A stretch of DNA of 64,000 bases, taken from the NCBI GenBank assembly GCA_963775335.1, contig CAVZIJ010000003.1, forward strand, positions 2,480,001-2,544,000, written 5' to 3'. Both the position numbers and the translations under genes were made by a program. Below, piece after piece: positions 9,492-18,843 of this stretch. The first letter of the stretch is position 1. The number at the start of each line of letters is the position of its first letter. The stretch comes from CAVQCX01 sp963775335. GTDB taxonomy: Bacteria; Pseudomonadota; Gammaproteobacteria; Chromatiales; Chromatiaceae. Under the pieces are notes generated by a model. That model saw nothing but the letters and a program-made list of their open reading frames with translations, was not told where the DNA came from and searched no databases.

Positions 9492-9513
9492 TCCCCGGCC
9501 TTCAGGCCGGGGA
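9492..9513. terminator. hairpin between convergent cysQ and hypothetical gene
   Basis: Perfect 9-bp stem TCCCCGGCC/GGCCGGGGA with loop TTCA. The stop codon of the leftward gene lies in the loop. No U-run is seen on either side, so bidirectional termination is inferred from position only. Confidence 0.45.
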
Positions 9514-9957
9514 GCCCAGCTCGGGGATCCCTTCGGAATCGGGATCGAACTCGTGGGAATGCGCGACGCCGCGCTGCAGCTCCGACCACATCTCGCGGCC
9601 AGCGCCGCGCAGCTCCGGATAGGTACAGGCGAGCAGCGAGTAGAACCATACGGACAGGCCGGTGACCCAATGCTTGGTCTTCGGATTCTGACCGAGGATG
9701 GGCATGGCCTGCTGGATCTGCAGGATCCAGGTCTTCGCGGTCTGCTCGTCCAGCGACGCGGGATTGCGCAATGCCCGCGCCACCTCACCCGATCCCAACC
9801 GGCGCTCGATGGTGGTCACGTAGACCCGCCGAACCTGAACGGCCAGATCAAGCAGGCTGCCCAGCTCTTCTGCGGTCATCCCGCGCAGGGTCCTGGAGAA
9901 CATCGACAGGCTCGCCTGGAGCTTGCCGATCAGCTCCTGCCTTGGGTCGTCGCTCAT
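9502..9957 (-). CDS. conserved-looking hypothetical protein
   Basis: A 151-residue soluble, mostly helical protein that I do not recognise. The start at 9957 (MSDDPRQELIGKLQASLSMF) follows a purine-rich stretch; the longer upstream frame is compositionally odd. It contains several amphipathic helices and an aromatic segment (HWVTGLSVWFYSLL) too polar around it to be a clear membrane span. It is convergent with cysQ, and neighbours give no functional hint. Confidence 0.6.
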   Translation of the reverse strand: MSDDPRQELIGKLQASLSMFSRTLRGMTAEELGSLLDLAVQVRRVYVTTIERRLGSGEVARALRNPASLDEQTAKTWILQIQQAMPILGQNPKTKHWVTGLSVWFYSLLACTYPELRGAGREMWSELQRGVAHSHEFDPDSEGIPELGSPA

Positions 9958-10296
9958 CTTGGGTGTGTCCCCTGTTCTTGTGATGAGAACCGCATCAGCG
10001 CCCGCAAAGACCGGCGGCGGACACCAGCGCAGGATAGCTGCAACAGCAGCTCCGGTCCCGCATCGACCTGAGCCACGTAACCAAAGCCGGAGCCCCGGCC
10101 ACACGAGCTGCCGATGACCTGATCCCTACTGCGTGCTACAAGGGCTGGTATGGCAGCGGCCGAGCGCGCGCCGGGCTTGACCCGAGAGTTCCGCCCGTGT
10201 AGGAGTAATCACCCTAGCCGGTGTCGGCTGGACTACTATAAACAAGTACCTCGCGAGAGGCTCAGACGCATACTCACCTCAGGAGGATTCAGCGTC

Positions 10297-10995
10297 GTGT
10301 TTCCCAAGCCCAAGCACGTCCGCAAAGGCCTATTGGCGGTTGCCGCCCTGTCCGTTGCGCTGGCATATGCGCCTGCCGGCGAGGCATTCAACTTCGGTGA
10401 TTTCATGAGCCCCGGAAAGTGGTTCGGCGGACGCAATTACGACGATAACTATTACCCACCCTACGGTTTCGGGGGCCCCTATGGCTATGGCGGCCCCTAT
10501 GGGTACGGATCGCCCTACGGCTACGGCGGCGCCGCACCCTACGCGGTAGCACCCGCGCAGCCCGCCACCACACCCCAGTCCGACACCGAGTCGGCGAAGC
10601 GCATCAAAGAGCTCGAGGATCGCGTCAAGGAGCTTGAGAGCGAGAAGCAGCAGATGAAATCCTCTCCTGCATCGGGCTACGGAGCGCCGAGCTATGGCGC
10701 TCAGAGCTACGGAGCCCCGACCTATGGCACGCCCGGTTACCGTCCACCCTCCGGCGGCGCCTCGGAGTATCCGTCCGGCAACCAAGGTACGGAGACCTAT
10801 TCCGGAGGCCAGCCTGGCCAATCCGTCTCCGGTACCCCCGGCACCCAGCCCTATGGGGCGCCCCCAGCAGGTCAATCCTATCCCAGCGCCCCCGGCGGCC
10901 AAACGGGCCAACCCGCCCTGGGTGCCCAAGGAAAGCCGTACGCGCCGGCGGTTCAGGTGACCCCGGGCATGTTCCGCCCCTGGGATAAACAGTAA
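10297..10995 (+). CDS. exported Gly/Tyr-rich protein, sulfur-globule-like
   Basis: A 232-residue predicted exported protein. The GTG at 10297 is chosen because AGGAGG lies at 10281-10286 and because it gives a clean signal peptide (KHVRKGLLAVAALSVALAYA, then APAGEAFNF). The mature protein has tandem GPYGYGG units (about 48-72), a charged coiled-coil (SAKRIKELEDRVKELESEK), then SYGAP/TYGTP repeats and a Gly/Pro/Gln-rich tail. Gly-Tyr repeats recall sulfur globule envelope proteins of purple sulfur bacteria, but those are shorter and lack the coiled-coil, so this is only a resemblance. It is a single gene with its own terminator-like hairpin. Confidence 0.75.
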   Translation: MFPKPKHVRKGLLAVAALSVALAYAPAGEAFNFGDFMSPGKWFGGRNYDDNYYPPYGFGGPYGYGGPYGYGSPYGYGGAAPYAVAPAQPATTPQSDTESAKRIKELEDRVKELESEKQQMKSSPASGYGAPSYGAQSYGAPTYGTPGYRPPSGGASEYPSGNQGTETYSGGQPGQSVSGTPGTQPYGAPPAGQSYPSAPGGQTGQPALGAQGKPYAPAVQVTPGMFRPWDKQ

Positions 10996-11009
10996 TCGAG
11001 CCGGAACGC

Positions 11010-11037
11010 GGGGCCCGGAGGCATCACGCCGGGCCCC
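11010..11037 (+). terminator. hairpin after the Gly/Tyr-rich gene
   Basis: Perfect 9-bp arms GGGGCCCGG and CCGGGCCCC around a 10-nt loop, 14 bp after the stop codon. No U-run follows. Confidence 0.5.
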
Positions 11038-11428
11038 GGCAGGCAGGCCTCCTCGGCCCGCATAAGTCGCCATCTGCCGCTGGGCCTGCGCTCTGTTCTG
11101 CGGCTCGGACGGCGCCGGCGCCGAATCGAGGGGTGATAGGCTGGCTGGATCTCGAGGTCCTTGGACTCCGCCGTCTCCACCGCCCCCGTCGGCGGCACTT
11201 CCTCTCCAGCGTGCAAACCGTGCCCCCTGAAGAGCAGTCGGCCTGCGGCGACCTATGTCGAACCGATGATCGGCAAGCTCAAGCTTCGAAATCCGTTCTC
11301 CTTCGGCTCCTAGCTGCATAATCGTCGCGGGTCAGCAAAAGAATCGGGGGGCAGAGCTCCAACAACTGGGAGCCCCATTCCCCCTTGCCATGTGCCTCTT
11401 GGCCACGGCCACAATCGGAAGCCGACCC
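11038..11428. other. intergenic stretch without a supported gene
   Basis: About 390 bp between the Gly/Tyr-rich gene and the end of the leftward transglycosylase gene. Short open frames on both strands lack ribosome sites and family motifs. I see no RNA gene or repeat in it. Confidence 0.5.
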
Positions 11429-12304
11429 TCACAGGCCGGTCTCAAATTCTCCATACCGCCGCAGCACCTCCCGAACATACGCCTCGGTCTCCGGGTAAGG
11501 CGGGACACCGCCGTGGCGGGTTACCGCGCCCTCGCCGGCGTTGTAGCCGGCCAGGGCCTTGTGGAGATCGCCACGGAAGTGGGCGAGCAGCCAGCGCAGG
11601 TAGGCCATGCCTCCAGCCAGATTCTGCTTGGGGTCGAAGGGGTCCTGGACGCTGAAGCGACTCGCGGTGGCGGGCATCAGCTGCATCAAGCCCTGGGCTC
11701 CCTTGGTGGAGACCGCCTCGGGGTCGAAGTCCGACTCGACGGAGATCAGCGCCAGGACGAGGCGCGGATCCAGACCGAAGCGAGGCGCCAGGGCCTGGGC
11801 GAGGCCGGCGACCGGCCCCTTGCCCTTGGCATTCTTGGGCGTCCAGGTGACCCAGCCCCCGCGATCGTCCGGTACGGCGCAGTCGCCGTGGGTGGGCGCG
11901 ATGTCCCTTAACTGCCCGCGCAGGCGGCGGGCCAGCGGATCGCCTTGCTCCGCTGCATTGCTGATCCAGGCCATCCCGCGACCCTCGTCCTTGGGCACGT
12001 CGCGCCCGTTCAGGTAGATCCAGCCCAGCTCGTACGCTGCCTCGGCCTTGCCCTGCCAGGCCAGGGTGCACAACAGCCGTATCGCCAGATCGAGCTGCTT
12101 GGCCACGCCCTCGCCGTGCTCCAGACGATAGGCCCAGGCCATGCGCTCATCGGCGGGCGCTGCAAAGAGCTGTGCAGAGTCCGGAGCGCTCTGGCCACCA
12201 GCCCAGCCGGGGATTGCGGCCAGCATCAAGGCCAAGGCCCCCAGACACCGCTGACGTTTCGATGCGGCTCCGGCTCGTCGTGAATGAGGAGACATAGCGG
12301 ACAA
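11429..12304 (-). CDS. lytic transglycosylase with Sel1-type repeats and SLT domain
   Basis: A 291-residue predicted exported murein hydrolase. It has an N-terminal signal sequence (CLGALALMLAAIPGWAGG), then Sel1/TPR-like helices (AAYELGWIYLNGRDVPKDEG with AAEQGDPLARR), then a C-terminal SLT domain of about 125 residues. Catalytic Glu lies in ALISVESDFDPEAVS, followed by KGAQGLMQLMPATA and ALAGYNAGEGAV, all family signatures. It cleaves the MurNAc-GlcNAc bond with anhydro product formation. Single gene; the next gene upstream is the HerA-like ATPase, 75 bp away in the same direction. Confidence 0.9.
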   Translation of the reverse strand: MSAMSPHSRRAGAASKRQRCLGALALMLAAIPGWAGGQSAPDSAQLFAAPADERMAWAYRLEHGEGVAKQLDLAIRLLCTLAWQGKAEAAYELGWIYLNGRDVPKDEGRGMAWISNAAEQGDPLARRLRGQLRDIAPTHGDCAVPDDRGGWVTWTPKNAKGKGPVAGLAQALAPRFGLDPRLVLALISVESDFDPEAVSTKGAQGLMQLMPATASRFSVQDPFDPKQNLAGGMAYLRWLLAHFRGDLHKALAGYNAGEGAVTRHGGVPPYPETEAYVREVLRRYGEFETGL

Positions 12305-12379
12305 GGATAACCCGTCAGCCCGAGTGCTGCTCAGCGGTGATGGCGCCGCTGCGCGATAAGCATCGCACTATCGTCCAAA

Positions 12380-13834
12380 TCACCGACGCCTTCCTCCCAG
12401 CGACCCCAGGATGCCCCGCAGCAGCTGGCGTCCCAGCTGGCTGCCGATGGCCCGGGCGGCACTCTTGACCATCGCCTCCACGGGGCTCTCGCGCCCCCGG
12501 GATGCGACACCGGGGCGCCGCTGCTCCGCCCTTGCCTGCCTTTGCTCCGCGGCCGCCCCGGCACGCTGCTTGAGGATCTCATAGGCGGACTCGCGGTCCA
12601 CCACCTTGTCGAACACGCCGTAGAGCACCGAGGAGCGGATGATGCGCTGGCGCTCCTCGGGCTCGATGGGGCCAATCTGGCTGCGGGGCGGGCTGATGAG
12701 CGTGCGCTCGACCATGGAGGGACGCCCCTCGGTGTCCAGGGTGGAGACCAGGGCCTCTCCCACGCCCAGCTCGGTGATCACCTGCTCGGTGTCGAGCCTG
12801 GGATTGGGGCGAAAGGTCTGGGCGGCCGCGCGCACCGCCTTCTGATCTTTGGGCGTGAAGGCCCGCAGAGCATGCTGGACCCGGTTGCCGAGCTGGCCGA
12901 GCACCGCGTCAGGGATGTCCTGGGGGTTCTGGGTGATGAAGAACACGCCCACGCCCTTGGAGCGGATGAGGCGCACCACCTGCTCGACCTTCTGCAGGAG
13001 AACGGGGGGCGCCTCGTTGAACAGCAGGTGCGCCTCGTCGAAGAAGAACACGAGCTTGGGCCGGTCTGGGTCCCCGACCTCGGGCAGCGACTCGAAGAGC
13101 TCGGAGACGAGCCAGAGCAGCAGCGTGGCGTACAGCTGGGGCGACTGCACCAGCTTGTCGGCGGCCAAGATGTTGACCGTCCCGCGCCCCTGCTCATCTT
13201 TCTGGATAAAGTCGGCCAAGTTGATGGCAGGCTCGCCAAACAGCCGCTCACCGCCCTGATCCTCCAGACCGACGAAGCGGCGCTGTATGGCCCCGATGGA
13301 GGCGGCCGAAACATTGCCGTAATCGGTGCGAAAATCCGCCGCATTGTCGCCGACGAACTGGGCCATAGCCCGCAGGTCCTTGAGGTCGAGCAGCAGCAGG
13401 CCCCTGTCGTCGGCGATGCGGAACACCAGATTGAGCACCCCGGCCTGGGTCTCGTTCAGCCCGAGCAGACGGGCCAGCAGCAGGGGGCCGATCTCGGAGA
13501 CCGTTGTGCGCAGTGGATGGCCCTGCTCGCCGTAGACGTCGAAGAAGGTGACCGGAGCACCCTCGAAGCGGAAGTCCTCGATGCCGATGCGCTCGAGCCG
13601 CTCGGCGACCTTGGGATGCTCATGTCCGGGTCGGGCAATGCCCGAGAGGTCGCCTTTGACATCGGCCATGAACACCGGCACGCCGAGCCGGCTGAATGAT
13701 TCGGCAAGTAGTTGCAACGTGACGGTCTTGCCGGTCCCTGTCGCCCCGGCGATCAGCCCGTGGCGGTTGGCCATGCGTGCCAGGAGATGAACCGGCTGCT
13801 CCCCCTTGCCGATCAGGATCTGCTCGTCGCTCAC
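12380..13834 (-). CDS. HerA/YjgR-like ATPase (DUF853)
   Basis: A 484-residue P-loop ATPase of the helicase HerA-like DUF853 group. The GTG at 13834 gives MSDEQILIGKGE, matching the family start better than the longer ATG frame. Motifs: RHGLIAGATGTGKT with Walker A (30-37), VFMADVKGDLSG, a Walker B LVFFFDEAHLLF, and FFITQNPQDIPD. The C-terminal tail has the usual family basic helix. Its physiological role is not established. Confidence 0.88.
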   Translation of the reverse strand: MSDEQILIGKGEQPVHLLARMANRHGLIAGATGTGKTVTLQLLAESFSRLGVPVFMADVKGDLSGIARPGHEHPKVAERLERIGIEDFRFEGAPVTFFDVYGEQGHPLRTTVSEIGPLLLARLLGLNETQAGVLNLVFRIADDRGLLLLDLKDLRAMAQFVGDNAADFRTDYGNVSAASIGAIQRRFVGLEDQGGERLFGEPAINLADFIQKDEQGRGTVNILAADKLVQSPQLYATLLLWLVSELFESLPEVGDPDRPKLVFFFDEAHLLFNEAPPVLLQKVEQVVRLIRSKGVGVFFITQNPQDIPDAVLGQLGNRVQHALRAFTPKDQKAVRAAAQTFRPNPRLDTEQVITELGVGEALVSTLDTEGRPSMVERTLISPPRSQIGPIEPEERQRIIRSSVLYGVFDKVVDRESAYEILKQRAGAAAEQRQARAEQRRPGVASRGRESPVEAMVKSAARAIGSQLGRQLLRGILGSLGGRRR

Positions 13835-14149
13835 CTCAGCCCCCCGGGAGTGCCCAGAAAAAGGATGTCGAAACATCGCTTCGCCGCATGATCGGCCAGA
13901 CGGATCAGGCTGTCCACCGGGTCATGGGACCCGGAGCCGGAGAAAGAACATGGACTCGCAGGCTTTCGTCGAGCCCAGACCGTCTTTGCCCCCTCACCCG
14001 GCCGCCTCCGGAAGCCCAGCGAGCAATGGGGCCACTGGCCGACGTGCCGAGCCGCCGGAGCAGGGGCCGAGGACAAGGCGGCTCAGGCTCGTGTACCCTT
14101 TGCGGCGCAAGCGACAAAACCGCGGCCCATCGACGAAGAGGGAGGGTGC
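13835..14149. other. intergenic stretch
   Basis: 315 bp between divergent genes. It should hold promoters for both, but I cannot point to a convincing -35/-10 pair. No other feature seen. Confidence 0.4.
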
Positions 14150-14389
14150 ATGACCGATAACCTGATGCTGCTGCCCAGCCGGGAGTTCCAGAACATGCGG
14201 CTGGTGCGGATTCCCGAGGACTTCGAGGAGCACGAGGCGTTTCGCTATGCCACGGGGCTGATCGCCCAGGCCGAAGAAAACAACCCGGACTGCTCCTGGG
14301 AAGAGATCGCGGAGCTGCTCGAATCTCATGGCTTCCTGTCGGTGGACTTCGTCCTGGGGCCCGAGATCGGCCTCTGCTCGAAATCCTGA
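14150..14389 (+). CDS. small acidic hypothetical protein
   Basis: A 79-residue acidic protein (EDFEEHEAFRYATGLIAQAE, ELLESHGF) with no transmembrane segment. A purine-rich GAGGGAGGG precedes the ATG by a few bases, and amino-acid composition looks coding. I do not recognise the family. Standalone. Confidence 0.6.
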   Translation: MTDNLMLLPSREFQNMRLVRIPEDFEEHEAFRYATGLIAQAEENNPDCSWEEIAELLESHGFLSVDFVLGPEIGLCSKS

Positions 14390-14763
14390 CGGCGTCGGAG
14401 CGATCGAGCGGATCCGCGCGGTGCAGTCGGGCATGCCAGGGCAGATCGCTGAAGCCGCGTTTGTACGCTCGCGAAGCCTGTCCAGGCTGGTCGACCGGAG
14501 ATGGTCCTTTAGCAAGAAAGCCTGCAGGGCACAGCCGCTTTCAAAAGGCGCGGCACCCTGTTAACGCTGTTCTCGCTGACCGCCGAGAAACGCGGCGCGA
14601 GAGTCACCGCCATGTTGGCGGAGAACCGCGTCCATCGCATGGGAAAATGGGTTAATCTCCAACTTTGGCGCCCCGGTGGTCGGGGCGAAGAAGAGAAGAT
14701 TGTCGGCGCAGGGCGGGGGCACAGCCACGCCAGGGAACCGGGCATCGGCCGGAGGAGAACCGA
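14390..14763. other. intergenic stretch
   Basis: 374 bp with no supported gene. A small hairpin (CCGCCATGTTGGCGG) lies near 14607-14621. The end holds the GGAGGAG ribosome site of the next gene. Confidence 0.4.
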
Positions 14764-16218
14764 ATGCCGAAAAACACCACCCTATACTCCGTCATCCTGA
14801 CGGGCGACCCGAAGCTGGGCGAGGACATCGACGATGTGGTCGAGCGTCTCGCGCCCCTGCTGAAGCTGGAGCCGGAAAAGGCCCGCCGTTTGCTCTCCGG
14901 CAAGCCCCGTCCGGTGGGCAAGCCGGTGGAACGGCCCAGGGCAGAGAAGATCCTGAGGCTGCTGTCCAATGCGGGCGCGGACTGCTATATCGAGCAGATC
15001 GACGAGGCCCTGCCGCGATCCCTGCACCGCGCGCCGCCGCGGGAGCCGCCCCACCCGTCGACGCCCCTGCGCCCAAAGTCCCAGCCGTTGGGACCCCTCA
15101 CGGAGAAGCTGGCGCCCTCAGCCTGGTCCCTGGAACCGGTAATCTTCGGGGCCCCGCCATCCAAGGCGGAGCCGGAAACGCCTGAGACTCCCGCGCCGTT
15201 TTTCCCCGCCCGAGACGAGGACTCCGGCCTGTCGCTCGCCGAGCGCCCGGTCGATGACGGTCCGAGCTTCAAGAAGCCGGAGCTGATCGTCTGTCCCAAG
15301 TGCGGTCATGAACAGCCGGCAGGCGAAGAATGCGAGGCCTGCGGAATCATCTTCCACAAGTATCAACCGGTGGCAAACCGCGAGGAGGCCAGCGTCCCGT
15401 CGGCCGCCCGCGCGGAGGCCTCGCGCGGCCGGCGGGCGGTCGCCGCCGACGGCGATCTGGAATTGTTCATCGGACCCAACGGCCGCACCTACCTGGATAA
15501 GTTCGAGAACTTTCGCGACGCCCGAGGCGAGCATTTTGCGCTGACTTGGCATTGGCCGGCCCTGTTCGTGCCTTTCTTCTGGGCGCTGTACCGCAAGCTC
15601 TGGCTCTGGTCGATCCTCACGTTCATCAGCACTGCCTTGCTGCCGCTGATCAGCAACGTGGGCTGGGCGCTGACTGCCAACTACCTCTACTTCCGGCACG
15701 CCCGCGCCGGTACCGAGCGCGTTCGCGGTCTGTTTCGTGGCAGCGGCATCGAGCAGCAGATCGCTCGGGCGGGCGGCACCAGCGCCGGGGCCGTCTGGAT
15801 AGCTATCATTGCCCTCGTATTCCTGCAGTACTGGATCTACACGACTGTGCTCTCGCCCATGTTCAGGAGGGCCGGCGACATCACTCAGGCGGTGCTGATC
15901 CGACCGCAGGACGCCGAGCCCCGGCTCGGGCCGGAGCTTGCGCGAAATCCCGCCGCGGTGCGAACCCTCGCGGCCCTCGGGGTCCTGGAGGTCGGGGTCA
16001 AGTTCTGGTTCGCGACCAAAGGCAGAGGGCGCCAACCCGACGAGGTGACCTGGGACGAGATCCTGAGCGATCTCAAGATGCCACAGAAGGATCTGGCCAA
16101 CGTCTGGAACACGCCGATCCGCTACGAAGGCTATCCAACTGGCTTCGCGCTGCGCTCCGCCGGCCCCGATCGGCTCTTCGGCGCCGGGGACGATATCGAG
16201 CGCAGACGCGAGATCTGA
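14764..16218 (+). CDS. multi-domain membrane protein: N-terminal repeat domain, zinc ribbon, DUF2628-like region, pseudopilin-like tail
   Basis: A 484-residue protein; GGAGGAG just upstream fixes the ATG. Parts in order: residues 1-80 form a compact alpha/beta domain (YSVILTGDPKLGEDIDDVVE ... AEKILRLLSNAG) also present in the gene at 25933; a Pro-rich linker; a zinc ribbon CPKCGHEQPAGEECEACG (Cys177, 180, 190, 193); a DUF2628-like stretch with two or three hydrophobic segments (HWPALFVPFFWALY, SILTFISTALLPLISNVGWA, AVWIAIIALVFLQYWIY); and a C-terminal domain ending RSAGPDRLFGAGDDIE, which recalls the calcium-site end of GspG-type pseudopilins. Function unknown. It is convergent with the HAD gene. 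Confidence 0.75.
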   Translation: MPKNTTLYSVILTGDPKLGEDIDDVVERLAPLLKLEPEKARRLLSGKPRPVGKPVERPRAEKILRLLSNAGADCYIEQIDEALPRSLHRAPPREPPHPSTPLRPKSQPLGPLTEKLAPSAWSLEPVIFGAPPSKAEPETPETPAPFFPARDEDSGLSLAERPVDDGPSFKKPELIVCPKCGHEQPAGEECEACGIIFHKYQPVANREEASVPSAARAEASRGRRAVAADGDLELFIGPNGRTYLDKFENFRDARGEHFALTWHWPALFVPFFWALYRKLWLWSILTFISTALLPLISNVGWALTANYLYFRHARAGTERVRGLFRGSGIEQQIARAGGTSAGAVWIAIIALVFLQYWIYTTVLSPMFRRAGDITQAVLIRPQDAEPRLGPELARNPAAVRTLAALGVLEVGVKFWFATKGRGRQPDEVTWDEILSDLKMPQKDLANVWNTPIRYEGYPTGFALRSAGPDRLFGAGDDIERRREI

Positions 16219-16228
16219 GACACCCCCA

Positions 16229-16912
16229 CTAGCCGAAGGTCTTCAGCCAACGCTCGAGGGCATAGAACTCGGTCACGACCGCGTCCGCGGGCGCCAGTTC
16301 CGGGGGCCAGTGGGCTTGCGCGCGGTTCACCCAGACCGTGTGCATTCCCAGTCGGCGAGCGGGCTCCACATCGAGATAGGGATCGTCCCCCACATGGACG
16401 GCCTCGGCGGGGGCGACCGCCGCATGGCGCAGCGCCTCTTCGAACAGGTTCGGCGCAGGCTTGGCGGCACCCACCTCGGCCGCGCGAAGCGAATAGTCGA
16501 ACTGCCCCCTGAGGGGGGTGCGCGCCACGTCCGCATTTCCGTTGGTGATGGATATCAGCCGGTAGCGGCGCCCCAGGGTACACAGCACTGGCAGGACGTC
16601 GTCGAACGGCTCTACGCGGTTGCGCTCGTTCAAGAACAGGCGGATCGCGCCGTCCGCCCAATCCCGGTGATAGCCGTAGCTCTCCAACAGCTCGGCCAGC
16701 GACTCCCGACGCAAGGCGGTGAGATCATGTGCGAGATCGGGCCGGCGCTCGCGCAGACGCGCCCTGTGCTCCCGCAGGCTCTCGACGCCCAGGGCTTCGG
16801 CCAGGCGCGGTGCCCGATCCATCAGCCAGCTGTGGAGCCGCTCTTCCGCTCGCAAGATAACCGGCGTGCAGGGCCAGACCGTCTCGTCCAGATCGATGGT
16901 AATCAGGCGCAC
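16229..16912 (-). CDS. HAD-family phosphatase, YigB-like
   Basis: A 227-residue HAD hydrolase. The GTG at 16912 is preceded by a GAGGGG site and begins MRLITIDLDETVWPC, with the nucleophile motif DLDET. Later motifs: SITNGNAD (II), a Lys in AAKPAPNLF (III), and VGDDPYLDVEPARRLG (IV). Wording is close to YigB, a flavin-precursor phosphatase in E. coli, but substrate assignment is inferred. Confidence 0.82.
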   Translation of the reverse strand: MRLITIDLDETVWPCTPVILRAEERLHSWLMDRAPRLAEALGVESLREHRARLRERRPDLAHDLTALRRESLAELLESYGYHRDWADGAIRLFLNERNRVEPFDDVLPVLCTLGRRYRLISITNGNADVARTPLRGQFDYSLRAAEVGAAKPAPNLFEEALRHAAVAPAEAVHVGDDPYLDVEPARRLGMHTVWVNRAQAHWPPELAPADAVVTEFYALERWLKTFG

Positions 16913-17344
16913 GGACGGCCCCTCGGCTAGGGGTTGTTGACAATTGCCGTTCGCGGTCCGATTACGGCCCTTTTCCGCGCTGACTGTGTTGCGGCTCGTC
17001 GCCATCGATCCACTATTCCTCCTCACCGCGCCTTGTCAGCACGAACAATCGCTCGCAATCGCCCTCGCTCAGACAAATGTCAACAGCCCCTAGGGAGATC
17101 TCAGGCATAGGGAGACCGTCTGCCCCACATCATGACCTCTCCGACTCGGTCCACCTGGCGCCCCTCCAGCCGGGCGGGAAAAGACCCCAGCGGCCGCAGG
17201 CTGAAACAGGGTCACCTCTGCGGCTAAGTTTAAGGGAGCCAACGACGCCAGCGCGAATCCTGCACATCTCGCGACGGAGCCTGGCGAGCACAATGGGGGC
17301 CAGAGTCCCCCTCTCTCGATGGAGACGTTCTCGGAGACACCGCC
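16913..17344. other. intergenic stretch upstream of msrA
   Basis: 432 bp between divergent genes. No recognisable gene or RNA; any promoters here are not convincing by eye. Confidence 0.4.
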
Positions 17345-17986
17345 ATGTTCTGGAAACAGAAGAAGACCGCTCTGCCCACCCCCGAAGAGGCGCTGCCGGG
17401 CAGAGACCGGGAGATGCCCGTGCCGGCCGCCCACCACCTCAACGGGCGCCCTCTGAAGCCCCCCTTTCCGGAGGGGATTCGGCTGGCCCTGTTCGGAATG
17501 GGCTGCTTCTGGGGCGCCGAGCGCAAGTTCTGGCAGACTCCGGGCGTCTACAGCACCGCCGTCGGCTACGCGGGCGGCTACACCTCCAACCCCACCTACG
17601 ACGAGGTCTGCACTGGGCTCACGGGGCACAACGAGGTGGTGCTGGTCGCCTACGACCCGAAGATGGTCAGCTATGGCGATCTGCTGCGGGTGTTCTGGGA
17701 GTCCCATGACCCCACCCAGGGGATGCGTCAGGGCAACGATCTCGGTACCCAGTACCGCTCGGGCGTCTACGTGTTCGACGAGATACAGCGGGCCGAAGCG
17801 CAGGCCACGCGGGATGCCTTCCAGGAGGCGCTTCACCAGCGCGGGCTGGGCCCGATCACCACGGAGGTCCTCGACGCGCCACCCTTCTACTATGCCGAGT
17901 CGTACCACCAGCAGTATCTGGCGAAGAATCCCCAGGGGTACTGCGGTCTCGGCGGCTGCGGGGTGAAGCTGCCCGAGACAGCCTGA
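17345..17986 (+). CDS. msrA: peptide-methionine (S)-S-oxide reductase MsrA
   Basis: A 213-residue repair enzyme for oxidised methionine. The catalytic motif GMGCFWGAE has Cys54; GYAGGYTSNPTY and GHNEVVLVAYDP follow; recycling cysteines are in the C-terminal GYCGLGGCG (Cys200, Cys205). Full length with an about 45-residue N-terminal lead, as in many proteobacterial MsrA. It depends on thioredoxin. Confidence 0.96.
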   Translation: MFWKQKKTALPTPEEALPGRDREMPVPAAHHLNGRPLKPPFPEGIRLALFGMGCFWGAERKFWQTPGVYSTAVGYAGGYTSNPTYDEVCTGLTGHNEVVLVAYDPKMVSYGDLLRVFWESHDPTQGMRQGNDLGTQYRSGVYVFDEIQRAEAQATRDAFQEALHQRGLGPITTEVLDAPPFYYAESYHQQYLAKNPQGYCGLGGCGVKLPETA

Positions 17987-18028
17987 GCGGCTTCGGCACA
18001 CCGGGAAGGCTTGGCGCGGGGCGCGCTA

Positions 18029-18092
18029 GTGGGAGCGAGCTCCCGGGTGGGCTAACCCGCCTGGGTGATCGCGACCTGGGGGCCGCTCCTAC
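18029..18092. repeat. REP-like inverted repeat
   Basis: Ends GTGGGAGCGAGC and GGCCGCTCCTAC are imperfect inverses of the GTAGGAGCGG type. The inner part contains GATCGCGACC, also typical of REP elements in Pseudomonas and related gammaproteobacteria. It lies between convergent msrA and the SIMPL gene. No second copy was noticed in the window. Confidence 0.55.
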
Positions 18093-18110
18093 CCTAAGAA
18101 CGGGGCACCG

Positions 18111-18809
18111 CTATTCCCCCGGCTTCAGCTCCACGGTCCCGGTGACCGTGACACTGATGCGTTGGGTCCCCGGTTCCAGCACCGGCGCGGCAGCCGCCGG
18201 AGCGACCATCGCGCGCAAGAGCATGGGCTGGATCGGAGCCCCCTGGGTGCCAATGTCCAGCCGCACCAAGCGATAGCCCGGGCGGCCCAGCTCGCCGGCA
18301 ACCAGCGTCGCTCGATGCCCGAATCCGGCGAGGGCCTCTTTGATCAGTCGGTCCTCTGCCTGGGCGCGTCGTCCGTCGGAGACTCGATAGGCGATCGACT
18401 CCACCTGCAGGCTCGCCTGGAGCTCACCGATCAGACGGCTCAGCCGCGCGCTGTCGCTGCTCTCCAGGCGGATGGATTGGCGCACGCGCCAACCGGTCAG
18501 GACCTCCTTCCGATAGACAGGGGTGGTTCGGTAGTCGAGGGTCTGGACCTTGATGCCGGGGGTGCCTTTGGCCCGCGCGAGACCGGCGACAATCACGCGA
18601 TTGACCTGGTCGGCGAGGACCGCAGGGTCCTCGCCCTCGCGCTGCTCGAAAAGCACGGCGACCAGCAGATCGTTCTCCACCTCATCGGTCGCAGTCGCAC
18701 TCAAATTGATCCGGTCATAGGGGGTGTCTTCTTCTCCCGCCGAGGCAGGTGGCGGCCCCGCCAGACAGAGCAAGGCGATAAGGGCGAAACAGGCAGGCGC
18801 TCGCATCAT
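18111..18809 (-). CDS. periplasmic SIMPL (DUF541) domain protein
   Basis: A 232-residue exported protein with signal peptide (FALIALLCLAGPPPASAG). The mature part reads as a SIMPL/DUF541 domain: INLSATATDEVENDLLVAVL at the start, TLDYRTTPVY centrally, and ISVTVTGTVEL at the end. Such proteins act in the periplasm or outer membrane; the role is poorly defined. It is followed in direction by the REP-like repeat. Confidence 0.82.
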   Translation of the reverse strand: MMRAPACFALIALLCLAGPPPASAGEEDTPYDRINLSATATDEVENDLLVAVLFEQREGEDPAVLADQVNRVIVAGLARAKGTPGIKVQTLDYRTTPVYRKEVLTGWRVRQSIRLESSDSARLSRLIGELQASLQVESIAYRVSDGRRAQAEDRLIKEALAGFGHRATLVAGELGRPGYRLVRLDIGTQGAPIQPMLLRAMVAPAAAAPVLEPGTQRISVTVTGTVELKPGE

Positions 18810-18843
18810 GATCTCGGTCCTCGTATTCGATGAATAGGGGCGA

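Noticed and set aside
11250..11312. Short rightward frame ending YVEPMIGKLKLRNPFSFGS
   Set aside because: Looks protein-like, but I cannot place it in a family and no start is supported.
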